This document shows positions 1 to 7,065 of a stretch of DNA of 8,919 nt, one piece after another. Made by a program: the position numbers and the translations under genes. How positions within the stretch are numbered: the stretch's first letter is position 1; each line of letters opens with the position of its first letter. Under the pieces are notes generated by a model. The model had not been told where the DNA came from. It saw only the letters and a program-made list of their open reading frames with translations, and searched no databases. Source of the stretch: Alphaproteobacteria bacterium (GTDB taxonomy: Bacteria > Pseudomonadota > Alphaproteobacteria > Sphingomonadales > Emcibacteraceae); NCBI GenBank assembly GCA_013152615.1, contig JAADGA010000041.1, positions 1-8,919 on the forward strand, written 5' to 3'.

Positions 1-251
1 CCGAGCAGGATCAGAAAGCCGCCCATTGTCGGGGTTCCCTGTTTGGTCAGGAGATGGCCCTCCGGCCCGTCCAGCCGGATCGGCTGGCCTTTCTTCTGCT
101 TCCTCTTCAGCAGCCCGATCACCCACGGCCCACACAGAAAGCTGACCAGAAAAGCGGTCATCAGCGCACCGCCAGCCCGAAAGGTCAGATAGCGGAAAAG
201 GTTAAATATCCCGAAATCATCACTTAAAGGATATAAATAATAATACAGCAT
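1..251 (-). CDS. mraY: Phospho-N-acetylmuramoyl-pentapeptide-transferase MraY, N-terminal part (cut by window edge)
   Basis: The first 83 codons of an integral membrane protein read [14 protein letters not shown]... and the frame is open to the window edge. MraY transfers phospho-MurNAc-pentapeptide from UDP to undecaprenyl phosphate, giving lipid I at the inner membrane. The visible part holds the first hydrophobic segment (about residues 26-48) and then a basic cytoplasmic stretch ending in KQGTPTMGG (70-78), the conserved MraY motif. The ATG at 251-249 is preceded by GAGGAAAGAG, a good ribosome site, in the 16-base gap after murF. An ATG three bases upstream (256-254) runs straight into TAA and is not used. 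The gene follows murF in canonical dcw order and is surely co-transcribed. The remaining three quarters of the protein, including the catalytic aspartates, is outside the window. Confidence 0.96.
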   Translation of the reverse strand, partial: MLYYYLYPLSDDFGIFNLFRYLTFRAGGALMTAFLVSFLCGPWVIGLLKRKQKKGQPIRLDGPEGHLLTKQGTPTMGGFLILL

Positions 252-267
252 TACATCTCTTTCCTCA

Positions 268-1692
268 TCAGGCTCGTTTTGCCGCCATGATTTCCATATC
301 CACTATTCTGTCAACGACCTTGTCCATGGCGCTGACCCGCGACCCCTTGACCATGACCACATCGCCCGACCGCAGATCACGGATCAGGCTGGCCTCCAAG
401 GCTGTCCGGCTGTCAAAATGGCCGCCACGGCGGAACGGCGCCAGCCGCCGGGACAGATGGCTCATATGCGGCCCGACGGTATAGACCCGGTCAATGGCCG
501 CCGCCGTTATCACCGGGGCCAGATCCCCATGCACGGCATCAGATTCTGTGCCAAGCTCCGCCATATCACCCAGCACCGCAATCCGGCGCCCGTTGTTACC
601 GGCAGAGGTCCGGGCCAGCGTTTCAATCGCTGCGGTCACCGATGCCGGATTGGCATTGTAGCTTTCGTCGATCAGCAGCAGGGAAGATTCACCGGACGCA
701 TCAAGGAAAACCTGATGGCGACGGCCCCGGCCCTTGAGCGCCTGCATCTCGGCCAGCGCCAGCCCGGCCAGGCCGAGATCACCGCCGACCGCGGCCACCG
801 CCGCCAGAACCGCCAGACTGTTAATGATCCAGTGCTGACCGGGAATGCCGACCTTGAAGGTCATGATATCCCCCATGACTTTGGCAATGATACAGCTGCA
901 GGTATCGTGACAGACCTGACGGAGAATGTGGACATCCGCATGAGCATCCGCGCCGAAAGTGATGATATTTTCAACCCCCGCCTGTTCGGCCTTGGCCCGT
1001 AACCGGTGATATTGAGGGTTATCCCGGTTCAGAATTGCGCTGCCGCCCGCGGCCAGACCGTCAAATATCTCCGCCTTGGCATCGGCTATTTCGGCAATAT
1101 CCCGGAAATATTCACCGTGGGCCAGTTCAACATTGGAGATAATGGCAACAGCGGGCCTGACCATTTTTGACAGAGGCCCGAGTTCACCCGCATGATTCAT
1201 CCCGAGCTCAAAAACCCCGAAATCCGCATCCCGCGGCATTCGTGCCAGCGACAGCGGCACCCCGATATCGTTATTATAACTCAAGCGGCTGGCATGAATC
1301 TTTTGAGACCGGCCAAGGGCCTTTTTCAGCGCCTCCTTGATCCCGGTCTTGCCGACACTGCCGGTAATGGCGATGACCGGAATATCAACCCGAACCCGCC
1401 CGGCCCGGCCAAGCGTCGTCAATGCCGTCTTGACATCATCAACCCTTATCAGTAACGCCGGATCAAGTCCGGTAACCGCTGTGCTGACAACCGCCGCCAC
1501 CGCGCCTTTGGCAATCGCCATCCTGACATAATCATGACCGTCCGAATTGGGACCGCTCAGGGCAAAGAACAGATCCCCCTCCTCGCAGGTCCGGCTGTCA
1601 ATCGAGAGACCGTGACACGACCAGTCTCTGGTTACTTGTGCCGATAATATTCCCGCGATTTCTGTGGCTGTCCACAAGGCATTGATCGTCAT
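268..1692 (-). CDS. murF: UDP-N-acetylmuramoyl-tripeptide--D-alanyl-D-alanine ligase MurF
   Basis: This is a cytoplasmic ATP-dependent ligase that adds D-Ala-D-Ala to UDP-MurNAc-tripeptide, the last soluble step of peptidoglycan precursor synthesis. At 474 residues it has normal family length. Visible Mur-ligase landmarks are an N-terminal substrate-binding domain with the SIDSR motif (30-34), the ATP P-loop GSVGKT (111-116), YNND (139-142), ELGMNHAGE (162-170) and LNRDN (221-225). The C-terminal domain carries [10 protein letters not shown] (342-351) and LGDMAELG (374-381). DESYNANP together with the GMN motif identifies MurF rather than MurC, MurD or MurE. The start ATG overlaps the murE stop as ATGA, and AGGTGA lies a few bases upstream, so translation is probably coupled to murE. 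All key residues are intact. Confidence 0.97.
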   Translation of the reverse strand: MTINALWTATEIAGILSAQVTRDWSCHGLSIDSRTCEEGDLFFALSGPNSDGHDYVRMAIAKGAVAAVVSTAVTGLDPALLIRVDDVKTALTTLGRAGRVRVDIPVIAITGSVGKTGIKEALKKALGRSQKIHASRLSYNNDIGVPLSLARMPRDADFGVFELGMNHAGELGPLSKMVRPAVAIISNVELAHGEYFRDIAEIADAKAEIFDGLAAGGSAILNRDNPQYHRLRAKAEQAGVENIITFGADAHADVHILRQVCHDTCSCIIAKVMGDIMTFKVGIPGQHWIINSLAVLAAVAAVGGDLGLAGLALAEMQALKGRGRRHQVFLDASGESSLLLIDESYNANPASVTAAIETLARTSAGNNGRRIAVLGDMAELGTESDAVHGDLAPVITAAAIDRVYTVGPHMSHLSRRLAPFRRGGHFDSRTALEASLIRDLRSGDVVMVKGSRVSAMDKVVDRIVDMEIMAAKRA

Positions 1693-3161
1693 AGGATCAC
1701 CTGCCTCTGTGAACTGCTGCTATAGGATACCGCGGCCAGTGCCGAACGGATTTCCGACCGGTCGTCAAAGGGCCGGACCCGGTCGCCAATAATCTGGCCA
1801 CGTTCATGGCCCTTGCCTGCCACCAGCAGAATATCGCCGTGTTTCAGCGCCGCAACCGCAGTCTGGATGGCCGTGGCCCGGTCACCAATCTCAATAGCAT
1901 CCGGGCAGCCCGCCATCACCCCGGCGCGGATCCGGGCGGCCTCTTCATGGCGGGGATTGTCATCGGTAACATAAATTCGGTCGGCGAGTCTGGCCGCAAT
2001 CATTCCCATCATTTCACGCTTGCCACGGTCACGGTCACCGCCACAGCCGAAAACGACTGATAATTTACCGCTGGCATGGGGCCGTATCGCCTGAAGCACC
2101 GTTTCCAGAGCATCGGGCGTGTGGGCATAATCAACATAAACCCGGGCGCCGGAGCCATGGCGTCCCGCCTGTTCCATCCGGCCGGGAACCGCCTTGAGAT
2201 AGGACAGAGCCTTGAAGCTTTTACCAACGTCACCGCCACTGCCAATGACCAGACCGACCGCCATCAGGGCATTCATCGCCTGAAACGCCCCGATCAGCGG
2301 CAGGGTAAGGTCATATATCTCCGCCTGATAACTGATGGTGACTTCCTGACCAATATCGGACGTCCGCTGGCGCAACAAACGAATATCACCCGAGTGATGA
2401 CCGACCGTAATTATTTTGTGACCCCGCGCCCAGCAAATATCGGCGACCTCCATTACCAGCGGACAATCCGCATTCAGCACCGCGACCCCGCCCGGCTTCA
2501 TCACCTCGCCAAACAACCGCGCCTTGGCATAGAAATAATTCTCCTGACTGCCATGATAATCAAAATGATCCCGGGTGAGGTTGGTGAAGGCGGCAACAGA
2601 CACATTAACGCCGTCAAGCCGGTATTGAGCCAATCCGTGACTGGAGGCTTCCAGAACCACATGATCAACCCCGGCGGCACATAAATCCTTCAGCGCAGTA
2701 TGCAGGGTAACCGGGTCGGGCGTTGTCATACCGGTCGGGCGCGTCATATCCGGGGATTTTATCCCCAGCGTTCCCACCGTTGCTGCCTTATGGCCGAGAT
2801 AGTGCCAGATCTGCTGGCTGAAGGCGGCAACAGAGGTCTTGCCATTGGTGCCGGTGACCGCCGCTACTCTGGCTGGCTGAGGGGTAAAATAGCGCGCGAC
2901 AATAGCGGCGAAATAGCGCGCCGGAATCTGATCCTCAATCCAGATGACCCCGCGTCCCGCCTGAACCGCCCCCGGGCGACACAGCACGGCCACCGCCCCT
3001 GCCGTTATTGCCGCATCAATATATTCCGCCCCGTCAACCTGGGTTCCGGGCAGGGCGGCAAAAAGGAATCCCGGTCTGACTGCACGACTGTCCGCCGTCA
3101 GCCCCGAGATCGTTACATCCCGTGCCAGCTTCCTGTCTGTTAACAGTTCAGAGAGATTCAT
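1689..3161 (-). CDS. murE: UDP-N-acetylmuramoyl-L-alanyl-D-glutamate--2,6-diaminopimelate ligase MurE
   Basis: This cytoplasmic Mur ligase adds the third amino acid of the stem peptide. The 490-residue length is usual. Motifs in order are TADSR (22-26), the P-loop GTNGKT (104-109), EASSHGL (171-177), NLTRDHFDYHG (194-204), YAKARLF with the lysine expected to be carbamylated (Lys213), GRME (327-330), DYAHTPDAL (344-352), DDNPRHEE (400-407) and KGHE (450-453). DNPR is the known signature of meso-diaminopimelate-specific MurE, so the cell wall should be of the Gram-negative A1gamma type. The start overlaps the ftsI stop (ATGA at 3158-3161) with only an A-rich, weak ribosome site (GAAAAGAA) before it. 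This favours re-initiation by ribosomes finishing ftsI. The C-terminus ends in a short serine run and shows no sign of truncation. Confidence 0.97.
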   Translation of the reverse strand: MNLSELLTDRKLARDVTISGLTADSRAVRPGFLFAALPGTQVDGAEYIDAAITAGAVAVLCRPGAVQAGRGVIWIEDQIPARYFAAIVARYFTPQPARVAAVTGTNGKTSVAAFSQQIWHYLGHKAATVGTLGIKSPDMTRPTGMTTPDPVTLHTALKDLCAAGVDHVVLEASSHGLAQYRLDGVNVSVAAFTNLTRDHFDYHGSQENYFYAKARLFGEVMKPGGVAVLNADCPLVMEVADICWARGHKIITVGHHSGDIRLLRQRTSDIGQEVTISYQAEIYDLTLPLIGAFQAMNALMAVGLVIGSGGDVGKSFKALSYLKAVPGRMEQAGRHGSGARVYVDYAHTPDALETVLQAIRPHASGKLSVVFGCGGDRDRGKREMMGMIAARLADRIYVTDDNPRHEEAARIRAGVMAGCPDAIEIGDRATAIQTAVAALKHGDILLVAGKGHERGQIIGDRVRPFDDRSEIRSALAAVSYSSSSQRQVIL

Positions 3162-4867
3162 TTCTTTTCATTCCCGATAAAAATTAAATTCCGATATTGC
3201 GTTTTAACATTTAAAACCGGCATCACCCCGAGGATCGGGCCAATCCGCCGGATAACATCACCGACCACCGGGGCCGCCACCCAGCCGCCGGTCGCCATGT
3301 TGAAGGTCGCCTTGATGCCATGCGGTTCATCAAACATGGCAAAGACAATATATTGTGGCTTGTCCATCGGGAAAACCCCGACAAAAGAGGTGATTTTACG
3401 TTTGGGGTGATAAACACCATCAACAACTTTTTCAGCGGTGCCGGTCTTGCCACCAACCCGATAACCCGCCACCCGGGCAAAGCCCCCCGTCCCCTCATCC
3501 ACCGCCAGACGCATCAATTGCCGCATTTTCCGACTGGTCTGTGCCGAGATAACCCGTGGATAGACCGGTGGTGCCGCAGACAGGCCATAGGACGGGGTAT
3601 TTTCCGTTTTATTCTGGCGAATCAAGGTGGCAGGAATAAGGCGTCCACCATTGACCACCGACGCGATTGCGGTCACCATATTCAGCGGGGTTACGGCGAT
3701 GCCCTGACCATAAGACACCGTCATCGACTGGATCTCACCCCAATGCTGCGGTAAAATAGGCCGCGACAATCCGGTAAGCTCAATCACCGGTTTATTAAAC
3801 AGGCCAAATCGTGCCAGATATTTTTTCTGAATATCGACCCCTACTTTGCGGATGATCCGTGACGCCCCGATATTGGAGGAAAAAGTATAAATTTCCGGCA
3901 CATCCAAAAAACGGTTCTTGGCATGATCATCATGAATGGTCTGGCGGCCGACCTTCAGCGGTTTGGTGGCATCAAATTCATCGCCGAGCTTTACCACCCC
4001 GGAATCGAGCGCCATGGCAACGGTAAAGGTTTTGAATTCCGACCCCATCTCATAAGGCTCGACAATATTGCGGTTCTTCATTTCCGGAGACCCCGGATGA
4101 ATGGGCGCATTGCCGTCAAAATCCGGCAGCGACACCATCGCCAGAACTTCGCCGGTATTGACATTCATGACAATGCCCGCCGCTGCCCTGGCCGAAAAGC
4201 GGGCCATGGTCCGGACAAGATCTTCCCGCATGATATACTGAACCCGCAGATCAATCGACAGATAGAGCGGATCATTTGACCGTTCGGGATTTGACAGATG
4301 GTCATCAAAGAATTTTTCCACCCCCGCCTGCGGCTTGCCATCCATATCGACATAACCAAGCACATGGGAGGCCAGCCGACCCTGGGGATAAACTCTTTTT
4401 TCCGCCCGCTCCAGAATTAGGCCCGGATAACCGAGCGCATTGATTTTCCACACCTGTGTTGGTGACAGATTACGCTTGATATATAAAAAACGCCGGGACG
4501 AGCGCAGCTTGTTCAATACCCGGATGCGGTTTAAATCCGGCAGGACCGCAACGATCCTGTCGGCGGTTTCTTCGGGGTTGGTAATCAGATTCGGCCTTAC
4601 CGCCAGTGACGGTGCCGGCAGGTTGGTCGCCATGACCGTGCCATTACGGTCAAGGATGTCAACCCTTTCCCGAATGATGTCCACCTTTCCCGATGGCACC
4701 CGGGTGACCTGATCCGACATATCGTCAAGAATGCCAATTGAAATCAGCCGGACAATCAACAGCGAGAACCCCAGAATAAAAAGAGAAACCGGCACGACCA
4801 GCCGGGTTCGTGCCATCTCCATCGCGCCGGATTTTGCCCCCTCGATATGAAGGTCGGCTGATTTCAT
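3158..4867 (-). CDS. ftsI: Septal peptidoglycan transpeptidase FtsI (penicillin-binding protein 3)
   Basis: This class B penicillin-binding protein cross-links septal peptidoglycan in the divisome and is anchored in the inner membrane with its catalytic domain in the periplasm. At 569 residues it has the usual length. A short basic cytoplasmic tail precedes one membrane segment (about 22-46). The pedestal/dimerisation domain follows, with RGxL-like motifs such as DRNGTVMATN (73-82), then the transpeptidase domain. The three penicillin-binding motifs are present: SEFK (Ser276 nucleophile, Lys279), SSN (330-332) and KTG (474-476). YEMGS before the nucleophile resembles alphaproteobacterial FtsI as I remember it, but the residue after Ser is Glu where Thr is usual. 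The ATG overlaps the ftsL stop, with GGAG 8 bases upstream held in a perfect hairpin (see that entry). Spacing and order fix it as FtsI rather than PBP2. Confidence 0.96.
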   Translation of the reverse strand: MKSADLHIEGAKSGAMEMARTRLVVPVSLFILGFSLLIVRLISIGILDDMSDQVTRVPSGKVDIIRERVDILDRNGTVMATNLPAPSLAVRPNLITNPEETADRIVAVLPDLNRIRVLNKLRSSRRFLYIKRNLSPTQVWKINALGYPGLILERAEKRVYPQGRLASHVLGYVDMDGKPQAGVEKFFDDHLSNPERSNDPLYLSIDLRVQYIMREDLVRTMARFSARAAAGIVMNVNTGEVLAMVSLPDFDGNAPIHPGSPEMKNRNIVEPYEMGSEFKTFTVAMALDSGVVKLGDEFDATKPLKVGRQTIHDDHAKNRFLDVPEIYTFSSNIGASRIIRKVGVDIQKKYLARFGLFNKPVIELTGLSRPILPQHWGEIQSMTVSYGQGIAVTPLNMVTAIASVVNGGRLIPATLIRQNKTENTPSYGLSAAPPVYPRVISAQTSRKMRQLMRLAVDEGTGGFARVAGYRVGGKTGTAEKVVDGVYHPKRKITSFVGVFPMDKPQYIVFAMFDEPHGIKATFNMATGGWVAAPVVGDVIRRIGPILGVMPVLNVKTQYRNLIFIGNEKK

Positions 4868-5307
4868 TTCCCGCTCTCCGGCTTACCGGAGATACCATCA
4901 TAATAGCCGATCTTCCTGACCGGCGGCCGGGTGATATCTCTTTTAGGCATCACCGGTCTTTCCCGGGGCAGCAACAGGGGAAAGGCATCAACCGGGGCCG
5001 AGGCCGGTTTAAATTTTTCCGGGCCGGAGTCACGGCTGGCAATCATACTTACTGATTTTGCCAGCTGATCGGGCCGGGCCGGGCTGAGCGCCAGAAAACG
5101 CCTGCTCAGTTTTTGTAACCGGGCCGGCTGCGACAGATAAGCCATTTCCGCCCGCAACACCTTAATCGCCGCCCGATCCTTCAGAATGTTGGCCGAAAGC
5201 TGCTGCTTGCGCGCCTGAAGCCGCTGGGTCGTCTCCTTCAGACTATAGACCGTCCCGACCGAAATCATCACCATCATGATAAAGAAAACGGCAACCACCC
5301 TGATCAT
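4864..5307 (-). CDS. ftsL: Cell division protein FtsL
   Basis: This 147-residue bitopic membrane protein starts with a very short cytoplasmic end and a hydrophobic segment (about residues 3-22). A predicted coiled coil follows (about 25-60, rich in Gln, Lys, Arg and Leu), then YLSQPARLQKLSRRFLALSP (57-76), which resembles the conserved part of alphaproteobacterial FtsL. The remaining tail (about 77-147) is low in complexity and rich in Pro, Arg and Lys. In known divisomes FtsL forms a complex with FtsB and FtsQ and helps recruit and activate FtsW and FtsI. FtsL is poorly conserved, so the call rests on topology, length and position between rsmH and ftsI. The start ATG overlaps the rsmH stop (ATGA) and has a strong ribosome site, GGAGAGGTGA, directly upstream. 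Its last codons contain the hairpin covering the ftsI ribosome site. Confidence 0.9.
   Translation of the reverse strand: MIRVVAVFFIMMVMISVGTVYSLKETTQRLQARKQQLSANILKDRAAIKVLRAEMAYLSQPARLQKLSRRFLALSPARPDQLAKSVSMIASRDSGPEKFKPASAPVDAFPLLLPRERPVMPKRDITRPPVRKIGYYDGISGKPESGK
4876..4891 (-). promoter_or_regulatory. Hairpin sequestering the ftsI ribosome-binding site
   Basis: In the mRNA, CTCCGG (4891-4886), a TAAG loop (4885-4882) and CCGGAG (4881-4876) form a perfect 6-bp, GC-rich stem. The 3' arm contains GGAG (4879-4876), which sits 8 bases before the ftsI ATG at 4867 and is the best Shine-Dalgarno candidate. The hairpin lies within the last codons of ftsL, so a ribosome finishing ftsL would melt it and expose the site. 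This suggests obligate translational coupling of ftsI to ftsL. A weaker GGGA at 4872-4869 remains outside the stem. The pairing is seen directly; the function is inferred. Confidence 0.55.
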
Positions 5308-6314
5308 TTCACCTCTCCCGTATCAGCCTGTGGCCACGGGGCCGCCGCCGTCCGGACGCCACCGCGAAGTTTTGCCGACCTTGACCGGATATTGTGTTTG
5401 ATCTCCCGGGCTGACGCTTTTATCACGCCGCCGGAAACCATGGTGAAGGACGGCGCGACGTCACCGGTTTGAGACCGGTCGATTGCCTGCGGCAGATGAC
5501 GCGACCCCCGGGCCATGTTACCACTGCGCTTTTTAAGGAATTTTTTGACTATCCGGTCTTCCAGTGAATGAAAAGACACCACAGACAACCGGCCACCCGG
5601 CGCAAGGATATATTCCGCCGCACTCAGCCCCCGGGCCAGTTCACCAAGCTCGTCATTGACATGAATCCGCAGGGCCTGAAAGGTTCTGGTGGCCGGATGT
5701 ATTTGCTTTTTACCACGGACATAGCGCCGGTAGCCGATGGCCTGTTCGATAATAGTGGCAAGCTGAAGCGTGTGGCTGAGCGGCACCTTGGCCCGGGCCG
5801 TGACAATGGCACGCGCGATCGCCCGGGATTTTTTTTCCTCGCCATAGTGATAAATAATATCGGCAAGCCGCCCCTCGTCATAATCATTGACCACCTCACA
5901 GGCGCGCAGTTCCTGATCACCCATCCGCATATCCAGCGGCCCATCCTGCTGAAAGGAAAACCCCCGTTCCGCAGTGTCAACCTGCATCGAAGACAGGCCG
6001 ATATCAAGCAGGACGCCGTTTACCGAAGTCACACCGTGACTTTCCGCCAGCGAAACCATGTGGGAAAACTGTCCCGGCAACAAATAAAACCGGCCGGGAA
6101 ATTCTGCGGCAAACCCCGCAGCAATGGCCTGAACGGCGGGATCGCGGTCAATGGCCAGAACGCGACAATCCGCGGCCTCCAGCAACGCCCGGCTATAGCC
6201 CCCGGCGCCAAAGGTGCCGTCAATAAATATTTCGCCGTCTTTCGGTGCCGTCATCGCCACAATCTCATCGCGCATAACCGGGTAGTGACGGGGATCATAT
6301 GCGGACTGCGTCAC
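5304..6314 (-). CDS. rsmH: 16S rRNA (cytosine(1402)-N4)-methyltransferase RsmH (MraW)
   Basis: This S-adenosylmethionine-dependent enzyme N4-methylates C1402 of 16S rRNA, fine-tuning the ribosomal P site. At 336 residues it has normal length. Visible family motifs are HYPVMRDEIV (10-19), the SAM-binding DGTFGAGGYSR (32-42), AIDRDP (54-59), LLDIGLSSMQVD (102-113), RGFSFQQDGPLDMRM (117-131), HPATRTFQALRIHVNDEL (206-223), SVVSFHSLEDRIVK (244-257) and a basic C-terminal NIRSRSAKLR. The start is a GTG at 6314-6312, two bases after the mraZ TAA, preceded by GAGGGAG within mraZ. An overlapping ATG (6316-6314) runs directly into TGA and is unusable. The gene is second in the dcw operon, its usual place, and its end overlaps ftsL. 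Confidence 0.97.
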   Translation of the reverse strand: MTQSAYDPRHYPVMRDEIVAMTAPKDGEIFIDGTFGAGGYSRALLEAADCRVLAIDRDPAVQAIAAGFAAEFPGRFYLLPGQFSHMVSLAESHGVTSVNGVLLDIGLSSMQVDTAERGFSFQQDGPLDMRMGDQELRACEVVNDYDEGRLADIIYHYGEEKKSRAIARAIVTARAKVPLSHTLQLATIIEQAIGYRRYVRGKKQIHPATRTFQALRIHVNDELGELARGLSAAEYILAPGGRLSVVSFHSLEDRIVKKFLKKRSGNMARGSRHLPQAIDRSQTGDVAPSFTMVSGGVIKASAREIKHNIRSRSAKLRGGVRTAAAPWPQADTGEVK

Positions 6315-6316
6315 AT

Positions 6317-6733
6317 TTATGCTCCCTCATCACGGGCGAGAACCGCGTCATATTCCGCCGGCGCCCAGATCTGGAAGGTCCGGCCGAGACCGACAAACAC
6401 CGCCCGGTCAACAATGCCGGCATGGTTGATAAAATCCCGGGGCAGGACAATACGGCCATCACTGTCAATTGAAATGCTGATGCTTCTGGACAGGATTTTC
6501 GCCGCCGGGTCCTGTGCCCGCCCAGGAGAAGTCAGCATATCAAAATTATCCAGCCGCTCGCTGATATGTTCCAGATATGAATAATCGAAACCCTCGATCG
6601 CCCGGCTGCCAAGCGACGGCAAGACCGCGATTGACTGATCGCCGTCAGGTAATGTCGACCGGAAGGCCGCCGGGACCGACACCCGGCCTTTCTTGTCCAC
6701 CCTGTTCGTATATGTCGACGTAAATAATGGCAT
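6317..6733 (-). CDS. mraZ: Transcriptional regulator MraZ
   Basis: This is the DNA-binding regulator of the dcw cluster, an AbrB/SpoVT-fold protein that forms ring oligomers and, in characterised species, represses its own promoter. I place the start at the ATG at 6733, giving 138 residues that begin MPLFTSTYTNRVDKKGR. This matches the usual MraZ N-terminus, which starts just before the first half-domain. Both half-domain signatures are present: DKKGR (13-17) with VSVP, and DSDGR (90-94) with IVLP. The frame stays open upstream to ATGs at 6751 and 6817, but neither has a ribosome site and the latter would begin inside the operator repeats. The chosen start has only a weak GGGG upstream. The gene is first of the operon, and the array at 6806-6851 is its likely operator. 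Confidence 0.93.
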   Translation of the reverse strand: MPLFTSTYTNRVDKKGRVSVPAAFRSTLPDGDQSIAVLPSLGSRAIEGFDYSYLEHISERLDNFDMLTSPGRAQDPAAKILSRSISISIDSDGRIVLPRDFINHAGIVDRAVFVGLGRTFQIWAPAEYDAVLARDEGA

Positions 6734-6805
6734 TCCCGACCCCGGAAGCATGTTATTGTCTGAATGAGTAAAAGCGTCCTCTTCACTTCTGCCCGTGAAT
6801 ACCGT

Positions 6806-6851
6806 ATGGGATAACATGGTATTACATGGATAGTCAATGGTATTAGATGGT
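6806..6851. promoter_or_regulatory. Array of five ATGG boxes, putative MraZ operator
   Basis: On the plus strand, ATGG begins at 6806, 6816, 6826, 6837 and 6847, so spacing is 10, 10, 11 and 10 bases. The linkers are alike (ataac, attac, tagtca, attag) and the unit consensus is about ATGGTATTAN. MraZ of E. coli is known to bind direct TGGGN repeats separated by 5 bases upstream of mraZ. This array has the same period, a related core and the expected place. The boxes cover the predicted -10 and start-site region of the mraZ promoter, so binding should block transcription. The boxes read on the strand opposite to the genes. Specificity is inferred. Confidence 0.7.
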
Positions 6852-6870
6852 ACTTACTTATGATTAACAA
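6842..6870 (-). promoter_or_regulatory. Predicted sigma70-type promoter of the dcw operon
   Basis: On the minus strand, TTGTTA (6870-6865) and TCTAAT (6847-6842) are separated by 17 bases and match the -35 and -10 consensus at 4/6 and 5/6. Transcription would start near 6835 and give a leader of about 100 bases to the mraZ ATG at 6733. The -35 overlaps the TTAA-N7-TTAA box and the -10 overlaps the first boxes of the ATGG array. A weaker alternative is TTGACT (6837-6832) with TTATCC (6814-6809), also at 17-base spacing. Confidence 0.5.
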
Positions 6871-6878
6871 GATGTTAA
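6864..6878. promoter_or_regulatory. CtrA-type binding site (TTAA-N7-TTAA)
   Basis: The plus strand reads TTAA, CAAGATG, TTAA and then C, an exact match to the alphaproteobacterial CtrA consensus TTAA-N7-TTAA(C). The minus strand also reads TTAA-N7-TTAA. The box overlaps the predicted -35 (6870-6865) and is centred about 36 bases before the predicted start, the position used by CtrA-activated promoters in Caulobacter. CtrA is the cell-cycle master response regulator there. Binding here is inferred from the motif only. Confidence 0.6.
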
Positions 6879-7065
6879 CCGCACCGGGAAGGGAGAAATA
6901 TGTGTTTTTTCCTAACGGGATAGATAGTCCCGATCATCGGGAGACACGCCACACCGGACCATAGAAAAATAATCCGGCAAGGGAATTATTGCGGGAAAAT
7001 ATTGAAATTTATGAGAAACGCTTCTGTTCTGTTTGAAAGACTCGAAGGAAAGGAAGGGGCAATCG
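6879..7065. other. Non-coding stretch between the CtrA-type box and the 3' end of the first PilZ gene
   Basis: No convincing gene is present. The stretch holds an A/T-rich part, a perfect 15-bp palindrome (6928-6942) and a weak imperfect hairpin (CCGGA 6954-6958 with TCCGG 6973-6977, 14-base loop) that lacks a T-run in either direction. I see no intrinsic terminator for the PilZ gene, so some read-through into the dcw operon is possible. Confidence 0.5.
6916..6942. repeat. Perfect palindrome sharing an arm with a second possible hairpin
   Basis: TCCCGAT (6928-6934), C, ATCGGGA (6936-6942) is a perfect 7-bp inverted repeat with a one-base centre. CGGGA at 6916-6920 can also pair with TCCCG at 6928-6932 across a 7-base loop, so two hairpins compete for one arm. 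There is no T-run downstream on either strand, so it is not a standard terminator. It may be the operator of an unknown dimeric regulator or a structured RNA element. Confidence 0.4.

Noticed and set aside
418..1002. 194-codon plus-strand open frame opposite murF
   Set aside because: Antisense shadow of a conserved gene with no recognisable domain.
2076..2684. 202-codon plus-strand open frame opposite murE
   Set aside because: Antisense shadow of a conserved gene with no recognisable domain.
5568..6584. 338-codon plus-strand open frame opposite rsmH and mraZ
   Set aside because: It is antisense to two well-supported genes, has no family motifs and is rich in Arg, His and Pro, as expected from the reverse of GC-biased codons.
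6954..6977. Possible intrinsic terminator of the PilZ gene
   Set aside because: The stem is only 5 bp with a 14-base loop and no T-run follows on either strand.
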